A DNA stretch of 64,000 nt from Halobacillus litoralis. GTDB taxonomy: Bacteria; Bacillota; Bacilli; Bacillales; Halobacillaceae. The notes under the pieces are model-generated. The model was given only the letters and a program-made list of their open reading frames with translations. It had not been told where the DNA came from and searched no databases. The position numbers were made by a program, and so were the translations under genes. Below, in pieces: positions 26,304 to 35,795 of this stretch; within the stretch, counting starts at the first letter, position 1; the number at the start of each line of letters is the position of its first letter. The stretch covers positions 2,970,001 to 3,034,000 of the forward strand of contig NZ_CP129016.1 of assembly GCF_020524085.2 (NCBI RefSeq). The letters are read 5' to 3'.

Positions 26304-28427
26304 TTAAGATTGTTCAACGTTTTCCTGCTTTTTCTTCTCATCAAGGAGAATCGCTTTTCTAGAAAGGTTGATTCGTCCCTGGTTATCGATTTCTTTTACC
26401 TTAACTTTAATTGTGTCCCCAAGGGAAACGATGTCTTCCACTTTACCAATGCGCTCTTCAGCCATTTCAGAAATGTGGACAAGCCCCTCTTTTCCTTTGA
26501 AGAGCTCAACGAAAGCACCGAACTTCTCGATACGTTTCACTTTACCATCGTAAACTTCACCGACTTCTACTTCACGTACGATATCCTCAATGATTTTCTG
26601 AGCTGTTGTATTCATGCTGGCATCTGTAGAAGAAATGAACACCGTTCCATCCTGCTCGATGTCGATTTTCACACCAGTATCATCAATGATTTTATTGATT
26701 TGTTTACCGCTTGGTCCAATGACATCACGGATTTTGTCTGGATTGATCTTCATCGTCATGATCTTCGGAGCATGGGCGGAAAGTTCTTTGCGAGTTTCAG
26801 GAATTGTTTCAAGCATGTGTCCAAGGATTTCCATACGTCCTTTTTTCGCCTGAGCTAATGCTTCTTCAAGAATTTCTCTGGAAAGACCTTCAATCTTAAT
26901 ATCCATTTGAAGAGCCGTTACTCCCTTTTCAGTTCCGGCAACTTTAAAGTCCATATCTCCAAGAGCATCTTCCATTCCTTGGATATCTGTCAGGATTGTA
27001 TAATCATCACCTGATTTTACAAGTCCCATAGCAATTCCTGCAACTGGTGCTTTAATTGGAACACCCGCATCCATCATAGCAAGAGTACTTGCACAAATAC
27101 TCGCTTGAGAGGTAGAACCGTTTGATTCCAGAACCTCAGAAACTAGTCGGATGGTGTAAGGAAATTCATTCTCAGAAGGAATAACCACTTCAAGCGCACG
27201 TTCACCTAGAGCACCATGACCGATTTCACGTCGACCAGGTCCACGGATCGGCCCTGTTTCTCCAACAGAGAATTTAGGGAAGTTGTAATGGTGCATAAAA
27301 CGCTTGGACTCCTCAAGGTCAAGACCGTCGAGGATCTGTACATCTCCAAGAGCTCCAAGAGTACATACACTAAGGGCCTAGGTTTGACCACGTGTGAACA
27401 ATCCGGAACCGTGTGTACGTGGAAGCAATCCTACACGGGAAGTCAGTGGGCGAATAACGTCAACACCACGGCCATCTGGACGAATTTTATCTTTCGTAAT
27501 GAGACGGCGCACTTCCGTTTTCACCATATCTTCTAATATGGATCCTACTTGTTTGATTGTTTCTTCATCTGCTTCCTGCTCTTCGTAAGAAGCGACCACT
27601 TCAGCTTTCACTTGGGCAATAGCATCTTCACGGGCTTTCTTTTCTTCCGTTTTGATCGCTTGAACAATGGCGTCTGTTGCTTCTGCTTCGACTTTCTCTT
27701 TCAGTTCAGCGTCCAGATCGAACAACTGCACTTCCATCTTCTCACGACCTACAGCTTCAACGATTTCTTCATGGAAAGCGACGAGGCGCTTGATTTCTTC
27801 ATGCCCGAACATGATCGCTTCAAGCATGTCCTCTTCAGAAACTTCATTGGCACCGGCTTCAACCATGTTAATGGCATCCTTTGTACCCGCTACTGTAAGG
27901 TCGATATCACTTTTCTCTTGTTGTTCAACTGTTGGATTGATGACAAATTCGCCTTCTACCCGTCCAACAATTACACCCGCAATCGGTCCTTCGAATGGAA
28001 TATCAGATACACCCAAAGATATGGATGATCCTAGCATTGCTGCCATTTCTGAAGAACAATCCTGATCAACACTCATAACAGAGCTGATTACTTGTACATC
28101 GTTACGGTATCCCTCTGGGAACAATGGACGAATCGGACGGTCAATCAAACGGGACGCAAGGACGGCTTTGTCACTTGGTCGACCTTCACGTTTAATGAAA
28201 CCTCCTAGGATCTTACCTACAGCGTAAAGACGCTCTTCATAATTTACTGTCAAAGGGAAAAACGGCAGGTCCTTCGGCTCTTTACTTCCGGTAGCCGTGG
28301 AAAGGACAGTCGTATCTCCGTAATGAATGAGTGCTGCACCATTCGCTTGTTTCGCCAACTCGCCAATTTCTACGGAAAAAGTACGACCGGCTACATCAAT
28401 GGAAAACACTTGTTTTTCTTCTGCCAT
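26304..28427 (-). pseudogene. pnpA: Polynucleotide phosphorylase, interrupted by in-frame TAG
   Basis: PNPase is the phosphorolytic 3'-5' exoribonuclease of mRNA decay. The frame spans 708 codons, the family length, but codon 350 is TAG (27380-27378). It falls in the strictly conserved run [26 protein letters not shown], where the family has Gln. A single C-to-T change (CAG to TAG) explains it. Both RNase PH domains, the KH domain ([18 protein letters not shown]) and the S1 domain near the C-terminus are otherwise intact. Sequence error or a recent nonsense mutation is likely; if real, only the first PH domain and linker would be made. Confidence 0.92.
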
Positions 28428-28514
28428 ATAGAACTTAACTCCTCTCGGTTACTCTTCTTATTTCATTATAAGGGTTTATTGTCAGTTTACACCCTTCTGT
28501 ATGTAAACATACAG

Positions 28515-28541
28515 AAAAAGCGGGAATAACTCCCGCTTTTT
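28515..28541 (-). terminator. rpsO terminator
   Basis: An 11-bp perfect stem (28515-28525 with 28531-28541) with a 5-base loop and a GC-rich upper part ends in TTTTT on the minus strand. It is 9 bases past the rpsO stop. Partial read-through to pnpA is plausible. Confidence 0.9.
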
Positions 28542-28549
28542 CCCATACA

Positions 28550-28819
28550 TTAGCGACGCAAGCCAAGGCTCTTGATTAGCTCACGGTAACGTGTAATGTC
28601 CTTATTACGAAGGTAGTTCAATAGGTTACGACGCTTACCTACCATTTTAAGCAATCCACGACGAGAGTGGTGGTCTTGCTTGTGAGCACGAAGGTGCTCG
28701 TTCAAAGTAGTGATCTGCTCAGTTAGTACAGCAATTTGTACTTCTGGAGATCCTGTGTCGTTGTCATGAGTTTTGTACTCATTGATTAGTTCTTGTTTAC
28801 GTTCTTGTGTGATAGCCAT
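28550..28819 (-). CDS. rpsO: 30S ribosomal protein S15
   Basis: S15 is the primary-binding 16S rRNA central-domain protein, 89 residues. It has the classic start [36 protein letters not shown] and the RNA-binding [33 protein letters not shown] precedes the ATG. The gene lies between truB and pnpA as in B. subtilis, but ribF is absent upstream. It is probably autoregulated through its leader. Confidence 0.98.
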   Translation of the reverse strand: MAITQERKQELINEYKTHDNDTGSPEVQIAVLTEQITTLNEHLRAHKQDHHSRRGLLKMVGKRRNLLNYLRNKDITRYRELIKSLGLRR

Positions 28820-29022
28820 TATAGCTACACCTCCTAGTAAAATTTAGAATTCCCTTTCCCCGAGCGGACGTCGGAGTTACGTACCGCCAAGCGAAGGTTC
28901 CATATTAAAGGGTACATTTTTTTTAAGTGAAATGCAAGGAAAACCAACAAACTCTGATAAAAAACTATGAGCTGTGGCCTCTCATGTATTGCCATTCACC
29001 AATTTTTATAAAAGGGCAAGCG
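28820..29022 (-). promoter_or_regulatory. rpsO leader with possible S15 autoregulatory structure
   Basis: This 203-base untranslated region replaces the expected ribF. On the minus strand a stem of GCGG-T-ACGT with ACGT-CCGC (28887-28864) and flanking CCTT/AAGG complementarity lies about 45 bases before the rpsO ATG. Such compact stems near the S15 start resemble the S15-binding leaders known in Bacillaceae. The fold is inferred by eye. Confidence 0.4.
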
Positions 29023-29919
29023 TTAAAATACACGTACCGGCTTTATGAGGCCGTTTTTTCGTGGATGCTGCTGGTAAATCGCCAAGACCTCACCAGCGTT
29101 CATCACTGTAAATTGCTCTTCATGGATATGAGCAGGCTTTTCGAATACTTGACCATGTTTGATTTTTTCGACCTGGTCAGCATCTACTTCCCATGAATCC
29201 ATATGGACGAGTCCTTTGGATAAAGGAAGGAGCAATTGCTCTCCAGAGCTTTCATCTACAACTTGTTGGATTTCATTGAAAGTATAGCAGTCTTCTCTTG
29301 TGATATCCGCGGTTTGTGTCCGTACCAACGATGACATGTGTGCGGCATAACCAAGAGCCTTTCCAATGTCTACACAGAGTGTTCTCACATAGGTGCCCTT
29401 CGAACAGATGACTCGGAAAGAAAAGGTAAAGGTTTCCCCTTCTTGTTTAGGTTCAGGTGGCATCCTCTCAATGTGCTTAATGTGTACCTCCCTTGATGGC
29501 CTTTCCACTTCCACCCCTTCCCGGGCATACTCATAAAGCTTCTTCCCGTTAACTTTTACAGCAGAGTACATGGGTGGTGTCTGAGTAATCCAGCCTTGAA
29601 ACGTCTCAAGGACGCCCTTGATCTTTTCTTTGGAAATACGTTCATGAACCGGGGTGGTTTCAACTGTCGTACCCGTTGCATCCTCTGTGTCTGTCGCAGA
29701 TCCAAGCGTAACAGAAGCTTCATACACTTTGTCAGTGTCCGTCAGAAAAGGAACGATTTTCGTAGCCTTCCCTACACAGAGGGGCAGCACCCCTTCTACT
29801 TCTGGGTCAAGGGTGCCTGTATGACCAATTTTTTTTGTTTTCAACATGCCACGGGCCTTACTGACACAATCATGGGATGTAAAGCCTTTTGGCTTCCATA
29901 ATGGAAGAATCCCGTCCAT
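29023..29919 (-). CDS. truB: tRNA pseudouridine(55) synthase
   Basis: TruB makes pseudouridine 55 in the T-loop of tRNAs. The 298 residues have the start MDGILPLWKPKGFTSHD and the catalytic Asp38 in GHTGTLDPEVEG. TPPMYSAVKVNGKKLYEYAR and the conserved CSKGTYVRTLCVDIG follow. A C-terminal PUA-like segment is present. It is the last gene of the rimP-nusA-infB operon in this window, since ribF is missing. Confidence 0.97.
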   Translation of the reverse strand: MDGILPLWKPKGFTSHDCVSKARGMLKTKKIGHTGTLDPEVEGVLPLCVGKATKIVPFLTDTDKVYEASVTLGSATDTEDATGTTVETTPVHERISKEKIKGVLETFQGWITQTPPMYSAVKVNGKKLYEYAREGVEVERPSREVHIKHIERMPPEPKQEGETFTFSFRVICSKGTYVRTLCVDIGKALGYAAHMSSLVRTQTADITREDCYTFNEIQQVVDESSGEQLLLPLSKGLVHMDSWEVDADQVEKIKHGQVFEKPAHIHEEQFTVMNAGEVLAIYQQHPRKNGLIKPVRVF

Positions 29920-29950
29920 TTACCTCTCACCTCAAAACTTTTTATCCTAT

Positions 29951-29983
29951 ATAAAATCCGTGCTGAAACAGCACGGATTTTAT
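29951..29983 (-). terminator. Hairpin between rbfA and truB
   Basis: A 15-bp perfect stem (29951-29965 with 29969-29983) with a 3-base loop begins 3 bases after the rbfA stop. The lower stem is A/T, giving a T-rich 3' side on the minus strand but no longer T run. Partial termination is likely; truB would depend on read-through. Confidence 0.75.
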
Positions 29984-29985
29984 TA

Positions 29986-30336
29986 TCAATCTTCCGTATC
30001 GTTCAAATCGCGAAGGATCGTTTCAATACGATTTCCTTTTTCGATGGCTTCGTCAAACTCAAACATGATTTCCGGAGTCTTACGAAGACGGATTCGCTGG
30101 CCGATCTCTGATCGGATGAACCCTTTCGCTTTTGCAAGACCTACGAGTGTATCATGTTTCTGTTTATCATCACCCAATACAGAAATATAAACTTTCGCTT
30201 GTTGTAAATCTCCGGTCACTTTCACTTCTGTGACGGTGACGAACCCTACACGTGGATCTTTGATTTTTTTACTGATGATGTCACTCATCTCTTTTTTCAT
30301 TTGTTCTCCAACGCGGTTCGCTCTTAAATCGTTCAT
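29986..30336 (-). CDS. rbfA: Ribosome-binding factor A
   Basis: RbfA helps mature the 30S subunit and 16S rRNA 5' end. The 116-residue product has the KH-like fold with [31 protein letters not shown] and the C-terminal segment [22 protein letters not shown], which are family hallmarks. It lies between ylxP and truB, the standard order. Confidence 0.97.
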   Translation of the reverse strand: MNDLRANRVGEQMKKEMSDIISKKIKDPRVGFVTVTEVKVTGDLQQAKVYISVLGDDKQKHDTLVGLAKAKGFIRSEIGQRIRLRKTPEIMFEFDEAIEKGNRIETILRDLNDTED

Positions 30337-30362
30337 GTATACTCACCTCTTCTAACCAGACA

Positions 30363-30641
30363 TCATAGCCATTCCTGATGGGTTTCTGTCCGTTCAAATT
30401 CAGGAAATGAATCAATGAAAGCCAAAGCTTGCTGCATCGTTTGTTCCGCAATCACTTTATCACTAGCAATCGTGACGAGACCGATCCGGGTTCTCTGCCA
30501 TAAGTCTTGATATTCAAGTTCACTTACAGCTATGTTGAACTCGTTCCTTAATCTTGTCATGATGCGTTTCAAAACCGCACGCTTGTTTTTCAGCGACTGC
30601 GCATCATAAATGATACCATCCACTTCTGCGCTTACGATCAT
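30363..30641 (-). CDS. ylxP: YlxP, DUF503 family protein
   Basis: This 92-residue conserved Bacillota protein has a ferredoxin-like fold and unknown molecular role. It is always found between infB and rbfA. It reads [45 protein letters not shown], the family pattern. Its start overlaps the infB stop in ATGA, implying translational coupling. A link to ribosome assembly is inferred from neighbours only. Confidence 0.92.
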   Translation of the reverse strand: MIVSAEVDGIIYDAQSLKNKRAVLKRIMTRLRNEFNIAVSELEYQDLWQRTRIGLVTIASDKVIAEQTMQQALAFIDSFPEFERTETHQEWL

Positions 30642-32701
30642 TTACGCTCAATTTCCTGCATCTCAAATGGTTCAATGATGTCTCCCACTTTGATGTCATT
30701 GAAGTTCTTAACTGTAATTCCACATTCATATCCTTGCTGAACCTCTTTAGCATCATCTTTATAGCGCTTCAGTGCATCGATTTCACCTTCGTAAATGACG
30801 ACACCATCGCGGATGACACGGATACCGGAATTCCGGCCGATTTTACCATCTGTAACGTAAGATCCGGCAATCGTACCGATCTTAGATACTTTGAAGATTT
30901 CACGGACTTCCACCTGACCGATGATTTTTTCTTCATATTCTGGATCGAGCATCCCTTTCATAGCTGCTTCGATCTCTTCCATCACCTTGTAAATGATGTT
31001 ATGAAGACGGATTTCTACATCTTCCGCTTCAGCTGCTTTTCTAGCATTCCCGTCTGGACGGACGTTAAAACCAATAACAATCGCATTGGAAGCAGAAGCA
31101 AGTGCAATGTCAGATTCCGTTATGGCACCGACACCTGTGTGAATAATTTTAACTTTCACACCTTCCACTTCAATCTTCTCAAGAGATCCAGCGAGGGCTT
31201 CTACAGATCCCTGCACATCGCCTTTAACAATCAGGTTGATTTCTTTGACATCCCCTTGTTTAATTTGATCAAACAAGTCATCAAGGCTTACTTTTGCGTT
31301 AGAGCCACGGTTTTCTTCCAATTGTTTTTGAGCACGTGCTTCTCCTACAGAGCGCGCTTTCTTTTCATCATCAAAGACTAGGAAACGATCGCCTGCCTGA
31401 GGAACATTGTTTAACCCTGTAATTTCCACTGGTGTGGAAGGTCCGGCAACTTTCACGCGACGGCCGATATCGTTCACCATAGCACGTACGCGTCCCCAAG
31501 TATTCCCCACTACAATGGCATCACTGACATTCAAAGTACCGTTCTGAACCAGCAATGTGGCTACAGGACCGCGTCCTTTATCCAATTCTGCTTCAATAAC
31601 CGTACCATAAGCAGCACGATCAGGGTTGGCTTTCAATTCTTCCATTTCGGATACAAGGCCGATCATTTCAACTAGATCGTCAATCCCTTCACCATTGACG
31701 GCGGACATTTTGACAAAGATCGTTTCTCCACCAAAGTCTTCAGCAATCAGCTCATATTCCATAAGCTCCTGCATCACACGGTCAGGATTCGCGCCTTCTT
31801 TATCCATCTTATTGACCGCAACGATAATCGGTACTTCTGCCGCTTTCGCGTGACTGATCGCTTCTTTTGTTTGCGGCATAACTCCATCGTCTGCAGCAAC
31901 AACAAGGATGGCGATGTCTGTCACTTGAGCACCACGGGAACGCATGCTTGTGAATGCAGCGTGACCAGGTGTATCAAGGAACGTAATTTTCTTGCCATTG
32001 TCTTCGATTTGGTAAGCACCAATATGCTGGGTGATTCCACCGGCTTCGCCTTCCGTCACTTTCGTGTTACGGATCTGGTCAAGAAGCGTCGTTTTTCCGT
32101 GGTCTACGTGTCCCATGATCGTAACGACAGCAGGTCGGTCCTGCAAATCTTCCGGTTCGTCGTCGAACACCATGTTCTCAATGTCCGTCTCATCCACAAT
32201 GACCTCTTCTTCGACTTCTACACCGAACTCGTCACAAATCAATTCAATCGAATCTGCATCCAGTTCCTGGTTGATGGTAGCCATTGTGCCTAGGAACATA
32301 AGCTTTTTAATAATTTCTGAAGAATCTTTGTTTAGTTTTTCTGCAAGTTCACCAACTGTCAGACTGCCTGCATACGTGATTTTTTCAGGTATCTGCTTTT
32401 TAGACTTCTTAGGTGCTTGCTGCGTTGCAGGCCTATGGTTCTTCTGGTTATTGTTTTTTTGCTTCTTGTTGTTCGCCTGCTTCTTATTGTTATTCGGCTT
32501 TTGAGACTTCGCTTTATTCTGGTTTTGACCTTTGGAAGCTTGCCCTTTCCCAAATGCCTGATCCAGCTTCTTCGCTGCATCCTCCTCCAAAGTGGACATA
32601 TGATTGTTCACTTCGATATTCAGATTTTGCAGTTTTTGAATGACTTGTTTACTAGATAGTTCATTTTTCTTTGCATATTCGTATACGCGCATTTTACTCA
32701 T
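30638..32701 (-). CDS. infB: Translation initiation factor IF-2
   Basis: IF-2 is the GTPase that positions initiator tRNA on the ribosome, 687 residues from the ATG at 32701. An N-terminal IF2_N domain ([19 protein letters not shown]) is followed by a Lys/Asn/Gln-rich low-complexity stretch and a second IF2_N domain. The G domain has [21 protein letters not shown] and NKMDK. Domains II-IV follow. GGGGTGAAG supports this start; the open frame continues 50 codons upstream into ylxQ without a suitable site. Confidence 0.97.
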   Translation of the reverse strand: MSKMRVYEYAKKNELSSKQVIQKLQNLNIEVNNHMSTLEEDAAKKLDQAFGKGQASKGQNQNKAKSQKPNNNKKQANNKKQKNNNQKNHRPATQQAPKKSKKQIPEKITYAGSLTVGELAEKLNKDSSEIIKKLMFLGTMATINQELDADSIELICDEFGVEVEEEVIVDETDIENMVFDDEPEDLQDRPAVVTIMGHVDHGKTTLLDQIRNTKVTEGEAGGITQHIGAYQIEDNGKKITFLDTPGHAAFTSMRSRGAQVTDIAILVVAADDGVMPQTKEAISHAKAAEVPIIVAVNKMDKEGANPDRVMQELMEYELIAEDFGGETIFVKMSAVNGEGIDDLVEMIGLVSEMEELKANPDRAAYGTVIEAELDKGRGPVATLLVQNGTLNVSDAIVVGNTWGRVRAMVNDIGRRVKVAGPSTPVEITGLNNVPQAGDRFLVFDDEKKARSVGEARAQKQLEENRGSNAKVSLDDLFDQIKQGDVKEINLIVKGDVQGSVEALAGSLEKIEVEGVKVKIIHTGVGAITESDIALASASNAIVIGFNVRPDGNARKAAEAEDVEIRLHNIIYKVMEEIEAAMKGMLDPEYEEKIIGQVEVREIFKVSKIGTIAGSYVTDGKIGRNSGIRVIRDGVVIYEGEIDALKRYKDDAKEVQQGYECGITVKNFNDIKVGDIIEPFEMQEIERK

Positions 32702-32708
32702 AAAATCT

Positions 32709-33023
32709 TCACCCCCGAATAGATTCATCGAGTAGCGATTGCAACTTTTTCGCAAATCCTTGGTCAAGAACTGCGATCGCGACTCTCCCTGCCTTTCCGA
32801 TAGCCTGTGATAATGTATCTCGATCATCGACTTCATAGCAAGGTATTTCATAGAAGCTGCATTTATCTGTCAGCTTCTTCTTTGTTTGTTTCCCTGTATC
32901 ATTGGCAATGAGAACGAGCTTAGCTTTTCGTTTTTGAATGTCTCGTACGATTGATTCCTCACCGATCGTACACTTACCGGCTCTTACTGCCAGTCCCAAC
33001 AGGTTCAGATAGCTGCCGCTCAT
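32709..33023 (-). CDS. ylxQ: YlxQ, L7Ae-family RNA-binding protein
   Basis: This is a kink-turn binding protein of the ribosomal L7Ae/L30e family, 104 residues. It has the family core [21 protein letters not shown] and [18 protein letters not shown]. It overlaps ylxR by 4 bases and stops 7 bases before infB. RNA targets in the cell are not established; location in the nusA-infB operon points to translation or rRNA processing. Confidence 0.93.
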   Translation of the reverse strand: MSGSYLNLLGLAVRAGKCTIGEESIVRDIQKRKAKLVLIANDTGKQTKKKLTDKCSFYEIPCYEVDDRDTLSQAIGKAGRVAIAVLDQGFAKKLQSLLDESIRG

Positions 33024-33295
33024 GATGGGTCAGCCTTCACTTTTGCTCTCAATTCCTCATAGATGTTGTCATCCACCTTCGTTTTAAGGTGACGGTTCAA
33101 CACCTGCTGCTTTTCAGCCTGCTCAATGACTTGAAGGTCTTTCATGAGATAGGCTCCACGACCATTCTTTTTTCCAGTGTCGTCCACAAAAACCTCTCCC
33201 TCTTTATTGCGCACAACACGGATCAACTGCTGTTTAGGAACCATCTCCTGTGTGACGACACATTTTCTTAACGGTTGTTTTTTGGAACGGGTCAT
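33020..33295 (-). CDS. ylxR: YlxR (RnpM), RNA-binding protein
   Basis: This 91-residue basic protein has the YlxR fold: an N-terminal RKCVVTQEMVPKQQLIRVVR, then the DDTGKKNGRGAYLMKD strand-loop. In B. subtilis the homologue binds and modulates RNase P. It lies immediately after nusA (14-base gap) and overlaps ylxQ. No unusual features are seen. Confidence 0.92.
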   Translation of the reverse strand: MTRSKKQPLRKCVVTQEMVPKQQLIRVVRNKEGEVFVDDTGKKNGRGAYLMKDLQVIEQAEKQQVLNRHLKTKVDDNIYEELRAKVKADPS

Positions 33296-33309
33296 CGTTC
33301 TCCCCCTCC

Positions 33310-34419
33310 TTAATCTTCAGACAGTTCTTCGTCAAAAACGTCTTCGTCTTCCATATCGGTTTCTTCTGTAGAAAGAAGGCCTTGCTCACGTGCTTCACTT
33401 TCACTCTTAATATCAATCTTCCAGCCTGTCAACTTGGCCGCAAGACGAGCATTTTGACCACGCTTACCGATGGCAAGGGACAATTGATAATCAGGAACGA
33501 TCACTGTTGTAGCCTTATCTTCTTCATCTACAAGCACTTCCACGACCTTAGAAGGACTTAACGCATTCGATACATATTCAACGGGATCTTCAGACCATTG
33601 AACGATATCAATTTTTTCACCCTTCAATTCGTTGACAATTGCTTGCACACGTTGACCTCTTTGACCTACACAAGAGCCCACCGGATCGATCTCCTGATCT
33701 TCAGCATATACGGAGATTTTTGAGCGGTCCCCTGCTTCCCGGGCTACAGACATTACTTCGACGGTACCATCATAAATTTCAGGTACTTCCATCTCAAACA
33801 AGCGCTTCAAAAGCCCTAGGTGTGTACGGGAAACATAGATGTGTGGCCCTTTGTTGCTGTTTTCCACCTTCGTTACAAATACTTTGAGCCTATCGTGCAC
33901 TTCATAGGTCTCTGTAGGCATTTGCTCCCCTTCTGGAAGACGCGCTTCAATTTTACCTAGATTCACATAGACGAAGCGGGGATCTTTTCTTTGGATAATC
34001 CCTGTCATGACATCTTCTTCGCGATCAACATACTCACCGTAAATGATGCCGCGTTCTGCTTCACGGACACGCTGCGTAACAACTTGTTTAGCTGCTTGTG
34101 CTGCGATACGGCCGAAGTCCATTGGTGTGACTTCGACTTCGATCACATCTTCAACCTCATAGTTCGGATCGATCTCATTCGCTTCTTCTATGGAGATTTC
34201 CTGCTGCGGATCCATGACTTCTTCTACGATTTCTTTTCGCGCAAGGACTTTCATGGCACTTTCTTCTTCATTAATATCCACACGTACGTTCGTTGCGGAA
34301 TTGAAGTTTTTCTTATAAGCAGAAATCAAGGCTGCTTCAAGTGCTTCCAATAAAAGATTTTTGTCGATGCCTTTTTCCTTCTCTAAATAATTCATGGCAT
34401 CAAATAGTTCACTACTCAA
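33310..34419 (-). CDS. nusA: Transcription termination/antitermination factor NusA
   Basis: NusA binds RNA polymerase and affects pausing, termination and rRNA antitermination. The 369 residues comprise an N-terminal RNAP-binding domain (1-130), an S1 domain (about 135-200, MTGIIQRKDPRFVYVNLGKIEARLPE) and two KH domains. The KH part contains DPVGSCVGQRGQRVQAIVNELKGEKIDIV and LAIGKRGQNARLAAKLTGWKIDI. A Glu/Asp-rich tail ends the protein; the Gram-negative C-terminal repeats are absent, as expected. Confidence 0.97.
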   Translation of the reverse strand: MSSELFDAMNYLEKEKGIDKNLLLEALEAALISAYKKNFNSATNVRVDINEEESAMKVLARKEIVEEVMDPQQEISIEEANEIDPNYEVEDVIEVEVTPMDFGRIAAQAAKQVVTQRVREAERGIIYGEYVDREEDVMTGIIQRKDPRFVYVNLGKIEARLPEGEQMPTETYEVHDRLKVFVTKVENSNKGPHIYVSRTHLGLLKRLFEMEVPEIYDGTVEVMSVAREAGDRSKISVYAEDQEIDPVGSCVGQRGQRVQAIVNELKGEKIDIVQWSEDPVEYVSNALSPSKVVEVLVDEEDKATTVIVPDYQLSLAIGKRGQNARLAAKLTGWKIDIKSESEAREQGLLSTEETDMEDEDVFDEELSED

Positions 34420-34433
34420 CAGTTTTCTCCCCC

Positions 34434-34907
34434 TTAATTAAACGTAACAGCTAAATTAGCTTTAGCTATTTTTTGATATGGTACTTCCAGTTGTTTTTTA
34501 CGTGTCTTAATACGAATTTCTACGGTTGCCACGGAATTTTCAAAGGACTTCAGTGTCCCTTCAAACTCCTTTTCCCCATCAATCGGTTCGTATAGTTTCA
34601 TATACACATATTCACCCACGAACTTTTCGAAGTCTGCTTCTGTCTTTAGAGGTCGTTCCGCTCCAGGTGATGCAACTTCCAGGAAATACGGAATTTCAAT
34701 GGGATCTTCTTCATCTAATTTTTCACTCAGTTGTTCAGATACTTGTCCGCATTCTTCTATGTCCACACCGCCTTCTTTATCGATGAAGACGCGAAGGTAC
34801 CAGTTCTGACCTTCTTTCTTGTACTCAATTTCCACAAGTTCGAGGTTCATATCCTCAAGGATCGGCTGGACAAGACGTTCTGTAACGGATGTAACATGAT
34901 TGCTCAT
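34434..34907 (-). CDS. rimP: Ribosome maturation factor RimP
   Basis: RimP is needed for 30S subunit maturation. The 157 residues include [41 protein letters not shown] and the conserved [20 protein letters not shown]. The ATG at 34907 is chosen because AAGGAGGGAAGA lies just upstream; the longer frame to 34928 starts before that site. It is the first gene of the nusA-infB operon. Confidence 0.95.
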   Translation of the reverse strand: MSNHVTSVTERLVQPILEDMNLELVEIEYKKEGQNWYLRVFIDKEGGVDIEECGQVSEQLSEKLDEEDPIEIPYFLEVASPGAERPLKTEADFEKFVGEYVYMKLYEPIDGEKEFEGTLKSFENSVATVEIRIKTRKKQLEVPYQKIAKANLAVTFN

Positions 34908-35257
34908 GCTCTTCCCTCCTTCGAACACAATGTAATGGTTAGTACTTATTATTATGGGATGTATTCGCTCATTTCATTAAGTAACAGGGTTTAGAAATAG
35001 CAAGTACCATGAGAAACCGCTATGACAAAGATCATAGCGGTTCGTCTCGCGGGTACTAAAACCCCTCATGCATCGAAGTATCTCCACAAGCAAGAGGCTA
35101 GAATATGACGAAAGAGTGGGTTGCCCCACTCTTTCGTCGTTCGTATCACTCTTCTCACCATAAAAAATATATCACAGATGCGTATTCTATGCAACAAAGG
35201 AAGAAATCAACAGCTTCGCCTCCACCACTCACATGAAATTATTTCATGGAAGCTTCC
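34908..35257. other. rimP upstream region with two strong hairpins
   Basis: There is no gene between rimP and repeat copy C. Two perfect hairpins are present: 35015-35025 with 35032-35042 (11 bp) and 35107-35120 with 35125-35138 (14 bp, 4-base loop). Neither is followed by a T run on either strand, so they are not standard terminators. AT-rich sequence just before rimP (around 34940-34955) may hold the promoter, but no convincing -35/-10 pair was found. Confidence 0.6.
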
Positions 35258-35752
35258 TATTTTGGAGGACACAGCTTCGACGCTTTCATGTGTGATTCTA
35301 GGGCTCCGATAAAAGGTTCGCTTTCCATGGGGCGGGCGCTGAGTCTCCTCAGGCTACGCCTTCCGGGGTCTCACCTATCCCGCACACCCCATAGGAGTCT
35401 TACCGTTTCCCTCCGCCCCTTTACCATATGAGTATCTCGAAACCACTTCCGGAATAAGCTGCCTTTATGCACAACGTCAGTAGAAGGGTATTAACTTCTA
35501 TGAACACTATTTTGCATGCCAAAAGCTTGTTATAGAGCGTTATGCTTATAACACCACGCTAGTTGAAGATATCCTTTTATAGTAAAAGGGCTCGTTCCTC
35601 GAATCCATCGAAAGGGTTGGTTGGGAAGCTGCGAGACTCCCGCGGGCATGGCTTGCCGTCACCCCCGCAGGAAGGCGAGTGACTTCCTAACCACCCCTGA
35701 CTCTCAATATGGCAAACGGACCCCGTTTATCTTAATACTGAGCCTCTAACAA
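35258..35752 (+). repeat. Composite extragenic repeat, copy C (diverged)
   Basis: This copy has the same order as copy B but is more decayed: a left end around 35261-35290 (TTGGAGGACACAGCTTCGAC), a type-1 block (about 35325-35460 with CTCCTCAGGCTACGCC and GGGGTCTCACC) and a linker with GCTTGTTATAGAGCGTTATGC. The type-2 block (about 35600-35735) has arms GGTTGGTTGGGAAG and CTTCCTAACCACCCC. A degraded right end follows to about 35752. It lies between polC and rimP. Confidence 0.75.
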
Positions 35753-35795
35753 CTAACAATGGATCGACAATTTTACCTGTCTTGGAGCTGAGACG

